Source: Pelagomonas calceolata
Lineage: Eukaryota > Sar > Pelagophyceae > Pelagomonadales > Pelagomonadaceae
Length of the DNA stretch: 64,000 bases
Assembly (NCBI GenBank): GCA_918797485.1
Contig: CAKKNE010000003.1
Location: 5,321,518 to 5,385,517 of the forward strand
Direction of reading: 5' to 3'
Part shown: positions 11,201-21,620 of the stretch, one piece after another
How the letters are laid out: every line of letters begins with the position of its first letter
Numbering within the stretch: position 1 is the stretch's first letter
Position numbers and translations under genes: made by a program
The notes under the pieces: generated by a model
Databases searched by the model: none
The model's input: only the letters and a program-made list of their open reading frames with translations
What the model was told of the DNA's origin: nothing

Positions 11201-11596
11201 CGTACCTGTATCACATTACTGAACACATGGTACATGTGCTTTTAATTCCTTCTATTGGCATGGTAGTTTGGGACTAAATACCCCTATGACCGTAGAGACC
11301 AATGGGGCTAGCTTTCCCAGCCTGAGGATCATGTCACGGTCCCGTTCAAGTTCAAGTTCGACCCGTCGCGGATCGGTCACGGTTATGCTCTTTTGCATGC
11401 GGTCTCGTGGCGAGCTAACTTGTTCGTTTGCTCGGGTATTTCCCTGAAGGTATGGGGTATCCCGGAACTGGTGTTGGTCGCCCGGATACGCAGGCCCGGA
11501 GGCTATCCCTAGATCCGCCGCGCCGCCGCGCCGCCGCGCCCGCCGGCGTCCGCCACGGCGTCCGGTGGGTCGACAACCCCTACGACGATACCCCGG

Positions 11597-12112
11597 GCTC
11601 GCAGAGGGAGGGGGCCGCTAAGGGGGCGGTCTCGTAATCTGAGGTTCGAGTTCCCAGCCACTTTTCCGGTCGCGATTTTGGCTGTGGGATCCCAAAGAGC
11701 CCCTTTGTACGCCCCATGACCGGGCTGGGGGGAAGGGTCCACTTTCGCGGCGAGACGCGGTCGCGAAGTTGCCCATCTGGGGCCTAACGTGCGGGTATTT
11801 CAGAGACCTCTGGACTGAAAAATCAAAACTCGCTTCTATGCTGGTAATTTGGTCTCCCAGGGGCCCTCGGGCACCTATGGCGTGGGGCGGATGCGTAGGC
11901 GCGGCCGGGTACCCGATGGGCTGCCAGATAGGTCGCCTGACGCGGCACGAAACGCCACTGGCTCGACCTTCACAGGCCACTAAAATTTCCAAACCTAATC
12001 GTTTCGCTTACCCGTTTCGGTCACGTCCTAGAGGGGTACGTTGGGCCCCTATTCTCAATTTGCGACCGGCCAAGACGTCTAGTTATAGAGATACGGCAAA
12101 TTTGGGGTTGGG
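11597..12112 (+). repeat. Dispersed repeat, copy A, with tRNA-like start
   Basis: Two blocks (11622-11661 and 11942-12112) match 19238-19462; ~280 bp between the blocks is absent from the other copy. The first block contains CTCGTAATCTGAGGTTCGAG, which resembles the anticodon-to-T-arm part of a tRNA (TAATCTGA, B-box-like GTTCGA). A tRNA-derived SINE remnant is possible; no foldable complete tRNA is evident. Confidence 0.45.
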
Positions 12113-12210
12113 TGTCCGCCCCCGTGGGCCGCTCCTCGTGCGAGTCGCTTGTTGTTTGAATAGACTGAACGGCACGTGTACTATTACTGCGCCTTATCTT
12201 ACTAGTCGCC

Positions 12211-13107
12211 CTACTTCTTGAACAGGGGGGTTCCCACCACCTTCTTCGTCTTTCTGGGCAGCTCGATCTTCGGCGCGGACGGCGCGGGCCCCGCCGCCTT
12301 CTTCGGTGCGGCGGCGGCGGCGGCCTTCTTCGGAGCGGATTTGGACTCGGCTTTCTTCGCCGCGGCTTTTTTGGGGGGCTGGGCGGCCTTCTGCTCGCCT
12401 TTGAACAACGCCTTGCCCTTGACTTTCTCGCGCTTTGGCGGAGCAGCCTTCTTGGGTGCTGGCGTCTTCTTCTGCGTCGCGGCCTTGGCGGCGATGGCCG
12501 TGGCGGCGGCGGGCGCGGCCGCGGGCACGGCGGGCGCGGCGGCCTTTTTCGCGGGCTTGGGCGACGGCGCAACGGGGTTGGCGTACTGCGTGACGCCGGT
12601 CTTGGAATTGAAATAATACGTCGCGCCGGAGCCGAGGTTCTGCACGACGTTCCAGTCGGACGTGCCGCCGCCGACGGGCAGCTTCGGGATCGCCGGGTTG
12701 GAGATGGACACGCCGACGGTGCCCGGTGACGACGCGATGCGGATATCGAGCACCTCGTCGTCGAGCGCCGGCAGCGGACCGATCTTAGGCGTGGACACCG
12801 TGACCTTGACCTTGCCGTCCTTGGCAGAGAGCGCCGTGCCGACGAGGTCGCCCGAGACCTTGACGGTCGGCTTCGCTTTGCTCGGCGACACTCCGAAGCG
12901 GCCGAGGACCGGGAGGTCGACGACCGGCGGCGAGTTGATGTCGGTCACGTCCACCGACAAGGCTACCGCCGCGAGGGGTGACGCGACGACAGCACCAGCC
13001 AGCGCCGCGGTGGCGGCCTGCCGTTGCAACGCGGTCGGCAAGGCGCGTTGAGGCTGCGGCGCCAGCGACGCAGCGCTTGCGGCCAAGGCCAGCAATCGGG
13101 GAAGCAT
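12211..13107 (-). CDS. Predicted plastid-targeted WW-domain protein with Lys/Ala-rich tail
   Basis: Start ATG is at 13105-13107. The N-terminus is a hydrophobic signal (MLPRLLALAASAASLAP) resembling the heterokont bipartite plastid leader, followed by a second hydrophobic stretch (AALAGAVVASPLAAVALS) that could be a thylakoid signal. Around residue 150 is a WW domain: SDWNVVQNLGSGATYYFN, then SKTGVTQYANP, with both Trp/Tyr positions and the terminal Pro. WW domains bind proline-rich ligands. The last ~110 residues are Lys/Ala/Pro repeats ending GTPLFKK, likely disordered and basic. A GTACC cluster lies 40-90 bp upstream. No family name is known to me for this architecture. Confidence 0.6.
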   Translation of the reverse strand: MLPRLLALAASAASLAPQPQRALPTALQRQAATAALAGAVVASPLAAVALSVDVTDINSPPVVDLPVLGRFGVSPSKAKPTVKVSGDLVGTALSAKDGKVKVTVSTPKIGPLPALDDEVLDIRIASSPGTVGVSISNPAIPKLPVGGGTSDWNVVQNLGSGATYYFNSKTGVTQYANPVAPSPKPAKKAAAPAVPAAAPAAATAIAAKAATQKKTPAPKKAAPPKREKVKGKALFKGEQKAAQPPKKAAAKKAESKSAPKKAAAAAAPKKAAGPAPSAPKIELPRKTKKVVGTPLFKK

Positions 13108-13145
13108 GTCTGAAAAAGTGAGTAAAATCTTTCGATGCAAGTGAA

Positions 13146-13195
13146 GTACCTGTAAGTGACCTACCTCGGTACCGGTACCGTAGGTACCTAGGAAG
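13146..13195. promoter_or_regulatory. GTACC motif cluster upstream of the WW-protein gene
   Basis: Contains CGGTACCGGTACCGTAGGT, 40-90 bp 5' of the ATG at 13107 (minus). Confidence 0.5.
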
Positions 13196-13246
13196 TGAGA
13201 AAAAATACTCCCCCCATCCCTTCCACGAAGACTGCGCGGTCGCTCG

Positions 13247-15527
13247 TTACGCGCGCGTGTGGAAGGGCTGGGCGTCCGCCCGGCGCGGCGTCGTGTGCAC
13301 CGACGTCGCGGGCGCCGGGCTGCCGGGCTTGGGCGGCGGCTCGGGCGCCGCCGCGAGCGGTGACGGGTCGTTGCGGGGCCCGAGCGGCGGGCGCGGCGGG
13401 GGCGGCGGCTGCGCGCGGAGGCGCGCGACGTGGTGCTTGAGGTGCTGGAGCTCCGCGCGGTGCTGGACGAGCTTGTGGACCTCGGCCTCGAGGCGCGCGT
13501 TGTGCGTCGCGAGGCCCTCGGCGTCGGCGACGGCGCCGGCGGCGCTCTTCTCGGCCGCGTGGAGCCGCGCGCGGAGCCGCGCGGCGTGGGCGTCGCGCTC
13601 CTGGAGCGCCTGGAGCAGAAACTGCGTCGGCTTCTCGGCGGTCGCGAGGCGCGCGACGGCCAGGTCCGCGCGCGCGCGGAACGCCGCCGCCTGCGCCGCG
13701 AGGCCGTCGTTCGCCCGCGCGAGCGCCTCGCCGGCGGCCTCGGCCTTCAGGAGCCGCTGGGCGAGGAGCACGGCGTGGCGGACGCGGCGCTCGGGCCGCG
13801 AGAGGCCCGCCGCCACGGCCGCGTCGCGGAGGCCCGCGTCGGCGACGCCGGGCTCCGGCGCGCCGCCCGCGCGGAGCACCGCCGAGTCGAGCTCGAGCTC
13901 GAGCTGCTCGTAGGCGCGCACTTTGCCCGCGAGGTCGTCGACCTCGGTCTCGAGGCGGCGGCGCTCGCCGGCGACCTTCTCCTCGAGCGCGGCGTTCTCG
14001 CGCGTCGCGACCTGCGGTGGGCGCGCGGCGGTTCGGCGAGGGCGCGGCGCCCGGGCGGCGACGAGCCCTATCCCCCCCCCCCTCGTTCGCGCGGCCGCGA
14101 CGGGCGACCTGCTCGCGGAGCATGGCGTTCTCGAGCCGCGCCTCGTCGCGGTCGCGCTCGGCCGCGCGGAGCCGCGTCGCGGCCGCGGCGAGCTCGTACG
14201 CCAGGACGCGCCGCTCGGCCGCGGCCTCGGCCGTCTCCGCGACCCGGCGCGCCTCGGCCTCGGCCGCCCGGCTCCGCGCGCCCGCGACCTCGGCCTCGGC
14301 CGCGACGCGCGCCTCGCGCTCGCGGCGCGCGTCCTCGACCGCGTCGGCGCGCGCCTCGCGGAGGCTGGCGGCCTCGCGCTGCTCGAAGGTCTCGCGCTCC
14401 CTCCGGAGCGCCTCGACGCGCGCGTCGGCCGCCGCCGCGACCTCGCGCGTGCGCGCCTCGAGCTTCTCGCGGAACGCGTCGCCCTCGAGCGCCAGGCGCC
14501 GCTGCAGGTCCGCGACCTGAACGCGCTTCTCCTCGACGGCCTCGTCGGCCCGGAGGCCGCGGTACTCGGCCGCGTCCGCGCGCTTCGCCTCGGCGTTGGC
14601 GACGTCGCGCTGGTGGCTCGCCTCCTGCCGCGCGAGCTCGCACGCGGCCTCGGCGTCGCGGACGCGCCGCGCGCAGTCCGCCTCGGCGGCCGCCGCCGAC
14701 CGGACCGCGTCCGCCGCCTTGGCCTGGTGCGCCGCGAGCTCCGCGTTCTCGGCGACGTAGCGCGCGCGGTCCGCCTCGACGCGCGCCAGGCGCACCGACG
14801 CGGCGCGGCCGGCCTCGAGCGCCTCCGCGCGCTCCGCCTCGCGGCGCCGCGCGTGCTCGAGCTCCGCGGCGACCCGCGCCAGGTCGTCGCGCAGCAGCTG
14901 CTCGCGCTGCGCCGCGCCGTGCGCGAGGCCCTCGTGCTCGGCGCGGAGCCGCTCGTGCGCCCGCTCGGCCGCGTCGCGCCGCTTGGCCGCGTCGAGCGCC
15001 GCGCGCGCGCTTTCGAGCCGCGCGGCCTGCGTCCGCTCCGACGCCTCGACCACGCGCACCGTCGCCAGCTCGCGCAGCGTCAGCTCGTCGGCCGGCCGCG
15101 CGCGGAGTTCGTCGACGAGCGCGCGGACGGACGCGGTTGCCGCCTCGTCGCCGCCCGCGTCGACGGCGTACGCCAGGCCGTCGCGGAACCCGTCGTCGAT
15201 GGCGTCGCGCCGGTCCCGCAGCGCCTCCGTCGCCCGCGCGAGCTCGACGGCCTGCGCGTCGGCCTGCCGCCGCGCCGCGTCCGCGTCGCGCCGCGCGGCC
15301 GCCAGGCGCGCGTGGTACGCCTCGCGCTCGGCCGCGCGCCGCTCGTGCGTCGCCGCGAGCTCCGACTCGAGCTGCCGCGCGAGGGGCGCCGGCTCGCCGC
15401 CGAGGTTGGAAAACGACTCGGGCAGCGACAGCGTCGGCGACGAGGCGGCGCTGCCCCCGGCGCGCGGCCGTGCGGGCGACGCGCCCAGCGCCGAGATCTC
15501 CTCGTCGTCCGAGGCCGCGCCGTCCAT
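13247..15527 (-). CDS. PIBF1/CEP90-like long coiled-coil protein
   Basis: Start ATG is at 15525-15527 (MDGAASDDEE). Exon 1 (15527-14109) and exon 2 (14011-13247) are joined by a GT-AG intron of 97 nt. Nearly the whole ~725-residue protein is Arg/Glu/Ala-rich heptad coiled coil. Near the C-terminus, EQLELELDSAVL, RRVRHAVLLAQRLL and KPTQFLLQALQERDAHAARL match the conserved end of PIBF1/CEP90, where vertebrate proteins have an ELE-type run and a QP(Y/F)xxLxxxxxQRD motif. CEP90 acts at centriolar satellites and distal appendages in basal-body docking. The neighbouring divergent gene is IFT80, supporting a ciliary role. A Pro-rich tail ends the protein. A GTACC cluster lies 113-158 bp upstream. 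Confidence 0.6.
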
Positions 15528-16747
15528 AAGTACCAGACCGCTTGGATGGAAAAGCAGGCGGGTGGGCTCTTGGGCAGCAGCCCGTTTTTGTGCGCGAGTC
15601 GTTTGCCCGATGTATTTAAAAAACACCGAGTATCCGCTGATACCGTAGGTACCGCAGTACAGTACCGTAGGTACCGTTGGTAACCTGCTATGATATGGCC
15701 ACGTATCCTTGTATTTACGTCTATGATGCTCCGGGTATTAAACCCAGCAGCCTTTGGCAGTTATGGAGCAGGAATTTTATATTCCTAAGCTGGGATTTAT
15801 TCCCATATGTATACGTCCTGTTCGACCTGTAGGGAAGCTCCTAAAATTCGACGTAATTCCTGTCTTGTATTTGCGAGGGCCATAGACTCGAATTTTGCGC
15901 TTGAAATATGAAATTGTTTGCGATACTATCGATTGCGCTGCAAGGCAAAGAGTAGGTAACTAAGACCAGAGGTCCACCTCTCTCGTTTGCGGAGAACGCC
16001 ACTTCCAATTACCCAGCGCCTGGAAATATAAGATCTAACTCCATGACGGGGCCCGAGAGGGGACTTCCTTTGCAAGTGTACTTTGAAGTTGAAGCTCGGG
16101 GCAGCATCGGGGCAGCCTCGTTTCCATAGCAAATAGCTGCCATTAGGTCCATTTTGTGGAGCGGTGCGCACCGGCTGGCCTCGACGGCCGCCGGCGTCGC
16201 GCGAGGCGCGCGCACTACGGGCCAATAGGGGGATACCGAGTTACCCTAAGGGCTTATAGCAATATAGAGTGTCCTTAGACCTCTTTATTCAATATAGAGA
16301 GGGCTTAGAGAATTAATGTCAATATGGAGATTGTGTAAGAGTGCTTACATAAGCAAGGTAGTTAGGCGCGCGCTCACTCCATATTGAAAGATATGCCAGT
16401 GGTGTAAGGCCCCTCCATACTGATTTATGCGGAACCTGGATTATACGGCCGTATTATTACTTCTTCGCGGTGAGCGCGTGGTCTGACTATGCTACGACGT
16501 CGTGCCCGTCGTTCTTGGGGTTCACCGTGACTAGTACTACTATAGTGGGGTGCGGCCGCGTCGGGTTTCGCGCGCAAGCGTCACGGGGCAGCCCCGCGAC
16601 GGCTCTTGCCCCACGGAACACTCTTCTAGACGTGGCACATGGGGCCGGCAAAAGCTTAAAGATGAAACTCCCTGGCCGTACCATTCAGTACCTATTTTAA
16701 ATACCGGTACATCGGGCAGCGTATTTTAAAGCGGCTTGGCGGACACC
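15528..16747. other. Divergent 1.2-kb spacer between the PIBF1-like gene and IFT80
   Basis: Holds a GTACC motif cluster (15640-15685) serving the PIBF1-like gene, then AT-rich sequence. At 16255-16410 there are three direct copies of CAATATAGAG/CAATATGGAG followed by an inverted copy (CTCCATATTG), separated by ~40-60 bp. No convincing gene. Confidence 0.5.
15640..15685. promoter_or_regulatory. GTACC motif cluster upstream of the PIBF1-like gene
   Basis: Two TACCGTAGGTACC units 113-158 bp 5' of the ATG at 15527 (minus). Confidence 0.5.
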
Positions 16748-19099
16748 ATGGTCCGCCTCGAACTGGTGGAGAAAAAGGCGCACGCGGCGATGGCGACCTG
16801 CGCGACGTGGGCGCCGACGAACGTCCTCTACAGCTGCAGCGACGACCAGACGATCCTCAAGTGGGACCAGCAGGCCGAGGTGACGGGCAAGTGCTGCGAG
16901 CTCGACGCCTACGTCACGTCCATCGCGTGGATGCCGAGCGTGGGGCGCGGCGTCTCCGACGTCTTCGCCGTCTCGGCGTGCGACGGGAGCTTCCGGCTCG
17001 TGACGGGGTCGGGGCGCGAGGAAAAGCGGGTGGCGGCGCACCACGGCGCCTGCCTGCGCGTGCTCTGGAACGCCGAGGGCTCCGCGCTCTACTCGGCGGG
17101 CGAGGACGGCGAAGTCAAGTGCTGGTCGAAGACGGGCCACCTCCGGTCGACGCTCGTCAAGGCCGCGCACCCGGTCTACGCGGTGGCCGACGGCCCCGGC
17201 GGCGACGCGCTGGCGTACGTCTGCGACCGCCGGATCCACGTCGCGCCGGTCGGCGACGCGAAGGCGCGCCAGGCGACGAGCTGGGTCGCGCACGACCAGG
17301 TCGCGCTGGCGCTCGACTGGAACGCGGCGAACGGGCTGCTCGTCTCGGGCGGCGAGGACTGTCGCTACAAGGTCTGGGACTCGTTCGGGCGCCAGCTCTA
17401 CCAGTCGCAGCCGCACGTCCACGTCGTCACGGCCGTGCGCTGGTCGCCGAACGGCCTCTACTTCGCCGTGGGCGCCTACGACCTGCTCAAGCTCTGCGAC
17501 CGCACGGGCTGGAGCTGCTCGCGCGAAAGCCCGCGGTCGGGCTCGATCATGGACATCTGCTGGACCGCCGACGGCACGCAGCTCGTCGGCGCGGGCGGCG
17601 CCGGCGCGCTCGTCTTCGCGCACGTCGTCGAGCGGAAGCACGAGTGGAAGAACTACGAGGCGACGCTAACGGGGCAGCGCTCGATCCACGTCCGAGACGT
17701 GCTCACCGAGATCGACGAGACGCTCGACTTCAACCGCGACCGCGTCGTCGAGATGGCGCTGGGCTACGGCTACCTCGTCGTGTCGACGACGACGCAGATC
17801 TACGTCTACAACGTCGCGAACTTCAACACGCCCTACATCTTCGACTCGCCGGAGACCGTGAGCTTCATCCAGCTGGCGGAGAAGTTCTTCCTGGTGCTGA
17901 CGCCCGCGGCCGTCGCGGTCTACACGTACGACGGCCGCAAGGTCTCGACCCCGCGCTTCGCCGGCCTCCGGGCGGACCGGCTCTCGGCGCCGGTGCTGAG
18001 CCTGAGCCCGGACCTCGTGGCCGTCGTCGACTCGACGGACCGCCGGACCGTGCGGCTCTGCGACGTCATGACCGGCAAGCCGCGCGAGCCCGCGGTCAAG
18101 CACACGGCCGACGTCGCCGCCGTCCAGCTGAACCAGACGCCGGCGCGGCAGACGCACGAGCGGCAGCTGCTCCTCGTCGACCGGAACGACGAGCTCTGGC
18201 TCTACCTCTGCGGCACCGCCGAGGGCCACAAGCTGCACACGCAGGTCGACAGCGCGTGCTGGAACGAGACGAGCGAGGCCCTCTGCGCCATCGCCGACGG
18301 CCGCCTGCTCGTCTGGGGCTACCCGCGCGTCGCCTTCACGGACCGCGACCTCCTGCCGGGGACGCTGACGACCAAGGACGGCGCCGAGTTCGGCCAGCTC
18401 GCGCAGGTCGCGTCGTTCCGCGGCACGAAAATCGTCGTGCGGCGCGCGGACGGCGCGCAGGTCACGGCCACGGTCGCGCCCTACTCGGACATGCTCCACG
18501 AGTACGGGTCGCAGCACCGCTGGGACGAGGCCGTCGGCGTCTGCCGCTTCGTCGAGGACCGCGGCTGCTGGTGCGCGCTCGCGTCGATGGCGCTCGAGGC
18601 GTCGAACCTCGACGTGGCCGAGATCTCGCTCGCCGCGCTGCGCGAGGTCGACAAGCTCCAGTACATTTTGTACGTCAAGTCGATCCCGTCGGCCGAGGCG
18701 CGGAACGCGGAGCTCGCGCTCTACAAGCGGCGCCCCGACGACGCCGAGCGAATCCTGCTGCAGGCGACGCCGCCGCTGGTCTATCGCGCGATCAAGATGC
18801 GCATTCGCGCCTTCCAGTGGGACAAGGCGCTGGACCTCGCCGTCAAGCACCGGTCGCACGTCGACACGGTCCTGGCGTACCGGTCCAAGTACCTCGAGAC
18901 GTACAAGAAGACGGAGACCGACGACCGCTTCAAGCAGCTCAACGGCTCCGTCGAGTGGAGCTGGGAGCAGGTCAAGTCCAAGAAGGACCTCGAGAAGCGC
19001 GAGGAGGCGGCGCGGTCCGGCGGGCCCCCGCCGGACAAGCTCAAGCTGCCCAGATTCGTCCCGGCGGAAGGGGGCGAGTCCAAGGACGACCACAAGTAG
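16748..19099 (+). CDS. IFT80: Intraflagellar transport protein IFT80
   Basis: Core IFT-B subunit needed for anterograde transport and flagellum assembly. Single exon; ATG at 16748 (MVRLELVEKKAH). The N-terminal ~280 residues form the first WD40 propeller, with diagnostic LYSCSDDQTILKWDQQ, SAGEDGEVKCWSKTGHLRST, SGGEDCRYKVWDSFGRQLY and GSIMDICWTADGTQLVGAG. A second propeller and the helical C-terminal part follow (RRADGAQVTATV, LAYRSKYLETYKKTETDDR). Length is ~784 residues, close to vertebrate IFT80 (~777), and similarity runs end to end, so this is a confident orthologue. Its presence says the organism has, or recently had, a motile stage or cilium. No intron, and no strong GTACC cluster (only ACCGGTAC near 16694). 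Confidence 0.96.
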   Translation: MVRLELVEKKAHAAMATCATWAPTNVLYSCSDDQTILKWDQQAEVTGKCCELDAYVTSIAWMPSVGRGVSDVFAVSACDGSFRLVTGSGREEKRVAAHHGACLRVLWNAEGSALYSAGEDGEVKCWSKTGHLRSTLVKAAHPVYAVADGPGGDALAYVCDRRIHVAPVGDAKARQATSWVAHDQVALALDWNAANGLLVSGGEDCRYKVWDSFGRQLYQSQPHVHVVTAVRWSPNGLYFAVGAYDLLKLCDRTGWSCSRESPRSGSIMDICWTADGTQLVGAGGAGALVFAHVVERKHEWKNYEATLTGQRSIHVRDVLTEIDETLDFNRDRVVEMALGYGYLVVSTTTQIYVYNVANFNTPYIFDSPETVSFIQLAEKFFLVLTPAAVAVYTYDGRKVSTPRFAGLRADRLSAPVLSLSPDLVAVVDSTDRRTVRLCDVMTGKPREPAVKHTADVAAVQLNQTPARQTHERQLLLVDRNDELWLYLCGTAEGHKLHTQVDSACWNETSEALCAIADGRLLVWGYPRVAFTDRDLLPGTLTTKDGAEFGQLAQVASFRGTKIVVRRADGAQVTATVAPYSDMLHEYGSQHRWDEAVGVCRFVEDRGCWCALASMALEASNLDVAEISLAALREVDKLQYILYVKSIPSAEARNAELALYKRRPDDAERILLQATPPLVYRAIKMRIRAFQWDKALDLAVKHRSHVDTVLAYRSKYLETYKKTETDDRFKQLNGSVEWSWEQVKSKKDLEKREEAARSGGPPPDKLKLPRFVPAEGGESKDDHK

Positions 19100-20003
19100 G
19101 CCCAGTGGGGGGCTAAGTTTCCGGGCGCGTCCTAGACGGCTGGCTAGACAGTCCAAACTTCTATCCAAACTCACGCCCGGGTTCGCTCCATGTCACATGG
19201 CTACGACATGTAGTACTCTTCCTAGTGCGAGCAACTTGAAGGGAGGGCTCTCCTAATCTGAGATTCGAGTTCCCAGCCACCTCGGCACGAAACGCCACTG
19301 GCGCGACGTTCGCAGGCCACTAAAATTTCCAAACCTAATCGTTTCGCTCGCCCGTTTCGGTACGTTCCCGAGGGGTAAGTCGCCCCCCTATTCTCCGACT
19401 CAATTTGCCGGCCTACCGAACGCCTAGTCATAGGGATACGGCAAATTTGGGGTTCGGCGGTGATCATGATCCCCCCTGTGTGCGAGCAGTGCGTCGAGCA
19501 CTAGCTCAAACATCATTGACTCGGAAACTGGGCTAAAAACAATTACTAGTGCTAGTAGCAACAGTGGCCCGCGGGGCGCTTTTCTGATAGCTCTAGCCAA
19601 AACGGAAGATAACTATACTAGTCTATAGTCTTACAGACATGAAGATCATGATGCCGGAGCCCGCACCAGATTCTCCTCCGTATGGACCTCCGGATTAAAA
19701 TCGTAAAATTCCTCCTCGCAAGTTTAAATATGTTTGTATGCAAGTGCGGCCGTGACGAAGCACTCGGGGTCCGTGTTAGAGGGACTAGCCACAATAAGCG
19801 ACTCTCCCTCTCACGCTTGATCATGTGACGTCGCCAAAGCCAGGGGCCGAGGACGTTGCGAGCGGTGCCTTTTTAGAAAAGCCGTACCGGAGCCAAGGTT
19901 TCGGTCGCAACGGGGTTCAAGTTCCACATGTTGCCTACTAGTAGAACAACAAGCAATCGTTCAAGTTGGACCTATCAGGAAGTGGGAGGCGTCGAAGATA
20001 ACT
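19100..20003. other. Intergenic spacer with dispersed repeat copy B
   Basis: Convergent 3' ends of IFT80 and the sulfotransferase. It contains the repeat at 19238-19462; 19470-20000 has ~45% GC and no recognisable gene. Confidence 0.5.
19238..19462 (+). repeat. Dispersed repeat, copy B
   Basis: Matches 11622-11661 plus 11942-12112: the tRNA-like block (TAATCTGAGATTCGAGTTCC) directly followed by the CACGAAACGCCACTGG block, AAACCTAATCGTTTCGCT, and ending at GGCAAATTTGGGGTT. It lacks the ~280-bp segment that separates the blocks in copy A. Confidence 0.7.
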
Positions 20004-21011
20004 TCAAGAAGAACCAACTAACCACGACGCATTCGCATTCGAAACGCCCTCGGGCGGCTCGTGCCGCGACAGGTCTAGCATCCAGGCGTACTGCGGGTCG
20101 ACCCTGAGCGCGGCCCGGATGCAATTCGCCGCCGTCGGCGATGTCCGCTCCGCCAGCGTCCGGTCGCGATGCGACGTCCGCATGTGCACGTTTTCCTTGA
20201 CTTGGTCCCGGCACTCGCACCTCGCGCCGGCGCAGTCCGCAAGTACAGAAGTGGCCCGTTCCACGCATGTACATACCGACGAAATGAGCTCGAGGAACGT
20301 GAACTCGATTATCGTGAATTCCTCTGCCTTCGCGGCGGCGACGCCGCGCTCCCAAATCGTCCGCTCCCACTCGAACTTTTTGACCAATTCGCCGTCCTTT
20401 TTGCAGAAGACAGCCTTCGCATCCGCCGGCGTGCGCGTGCGCATTTCAAAACTGGATACCATGCGCGCGAGCGCGTTCTGGCGGTACTCGGCAACGACGA
20501 CGCCAAAGCCTACCTCCCGCGCGGCCCGGAACAGCGCCTCGGGCGTCGCCAGACCTTGCGAATAGAGGTGGCCGGGTTTGATGTGCGAGAGCCTGCCGGG
20601 ATGATCGACCTGTGAATTATCGGCAGCGCTCTCGACGCCATCGAGCTGATGCGGTCCAATTCGAAGGCGCCGTGGTTTCCTCGCGGGCGCGGGCAGCTGG
20701 CCCCGGCGGACGCACTTTTTGAGTCGGTTTCGCGTTAGCCGCTTCCCCTCCGCGTGCAAATGGTTGAATCCCTCCTTGATATTGCGGCAGTACGTGAGAT
20801 GTGCGGCCTGCCGCATAGCCTCGCAGAACGTGTCCGTCGCGGAGCGGCCGTGCGCCCATAGGATGACGCCGCGGCGCGACGCGTCCTGTGCCGTCGCGTT
20901 CGAGGCGCGCTCGCGGCGATGCCACGCGCCGCGTCTCCGGTAGCGCCGGAGGTCGCCGACGCCATCGACGTTTGCAGCATGCATGACCGCGAGCAGCGCG
21001 TAGTATCTCAT
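20004..21011 (-). CDS. Sulfotransferase-like protein
   Basis: PAPS-dependent sulfotransferase candidate. Start ATG at 21009-21011 with a short hydrophobic N-terminus. VILWAHGRSATDTFCEAMRQ fits the 5'-phosphosulfate-binding loop. GFGVVVAEYRQNALARMVSS fits the 3'-phosphate-binding strand-helix (Arg and Ser of the RxxxxxxxS pattern). A Cys-rich segment (CTCVERATSVLADC) follows. Length is 335 residues, normal for the family. The segment around residues 100-150 is basic and poorly conserved and could contain an unrecognised intron. Acceptor unknown; a Golgi glycan or small-molecule substrate is possible. Confidence 0.6.
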   Translation of the reverse strand: MRYYALLAVMHAANVDGVGDLRRYRRRGAWHRRERASNATAQDASRRGVILWAHGRSATDTFCEAMRQAAHLTYCRNIKEGFNHLHAEGKRLTRNRLKKCVRRGQLPAPARKPRRLRIGPHQLDGVESAADNSQVDHPGRLSHIKPGHLYSQGLATPEALFRAAREVGFGVVVAEYRQNALARMVSSFEMRTRTPADAKAVFCKKDGELVKKFEWERTIWERGVAAAKAEEFTIIEFTFLELISSVCTCVERATSVLADCAGARCECRDQVKENVHMRTSHRDRTLAERTSPTAANCIRAALRVDPQYAWMLDLSRHEPPEGVSNANASWLVGSS

Positions 21012-21620
21012 GGCAGCCCCGACAGGCCTCTACGCTTCTGCTTTTCCGGCTTCAGGCGTACTCGTGGGCAGCCCATTAAGTATATATATTTTTGCACCAT
21101 ACTCACATCTGTCTCGCGCACAATGTCATAGCGCAAAATCTCACTAGCACTGGACGATTTTTTCCTAACTCCGCTAAAGTTAGCCTCAAAAGTGCGGAGA
21201 GAGCCGTCACGCGTGCTTGGCAGACCGCTGCAGAGCCTAGAAGACAACATGATCGGAAATTTGAAGCCTTACACCAAAAATATAAATTCACTGCAGTCAC
21301 GGTCACGGTCGTCACGGTTTTGCTGATTTACCCGGTACTCGAGACTGGTACTCGACTATTTTGCATTGTTTTTGTAGAGCTACCCAAGGGAGCCCTGGCG
21401 CCTCTAGCCGTCCGTACGTGGCTGAAAGGTACCCTAGTTAGGATAGCTCAGAGTACCGCAGTACCTACCGCAGTACGGTACCGTAGGTAGGGTGGTACCA
21501 GTACCTACGGTACCGTAGGTACCGTAGGTAGATCAGCACATACCGTAGGTAGCACCACAAAACTAATAGCAGTCTACAGACAGCGGTTGCAAACCTACGC
21601 TAAGATGTCATTGTTTGACG
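21012..21620. other. Divergent spacer with a large GTACC cluster
   Basis: Promoter region for the sulfotransferase (-) and TIM22 (+). The GTACC cluster at 21455-21552 is the longest in the window with its arrays in both orientations. Otherwise AT-rich without genes. Confidence 0.5.
21455..21552. promoter_or_regulatory. Extended GTACC/TACCGTAGG array upstream of TIM22
   Basis: About eight GTACC or TACCGTAGG units in both orientations, 70-165 bp 5' of the TIM22 ATG at 21621. Confidence 0.55.

Larger units (their letters stand above)
11046..12210. other. Long spacer with promoter motif cluster and dispersed repeat
   Basis: Contains the GTACC cluster at 11150-11200 and one copy of a dispersed repeat also present at 19238-19462. 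No frame here resembles a known protein; the open frames at 11428-12221 lie inside repeat sequence. Confidence 0.5.

Noticed and set aside
11597-11660. Functional tRNA gene
   Set aside because: Only the anticodon-to-T-arm part resembles a tRNA; no pairing acceptor stem was found, and the second copy carries the same defect.
13430-15683. Long plus-strand open frames over the PIBF1-like gene
   Set aside because: Complement of a GC-rich coiled-coil gene. The minus strand has the family signatures and a sensible intron.
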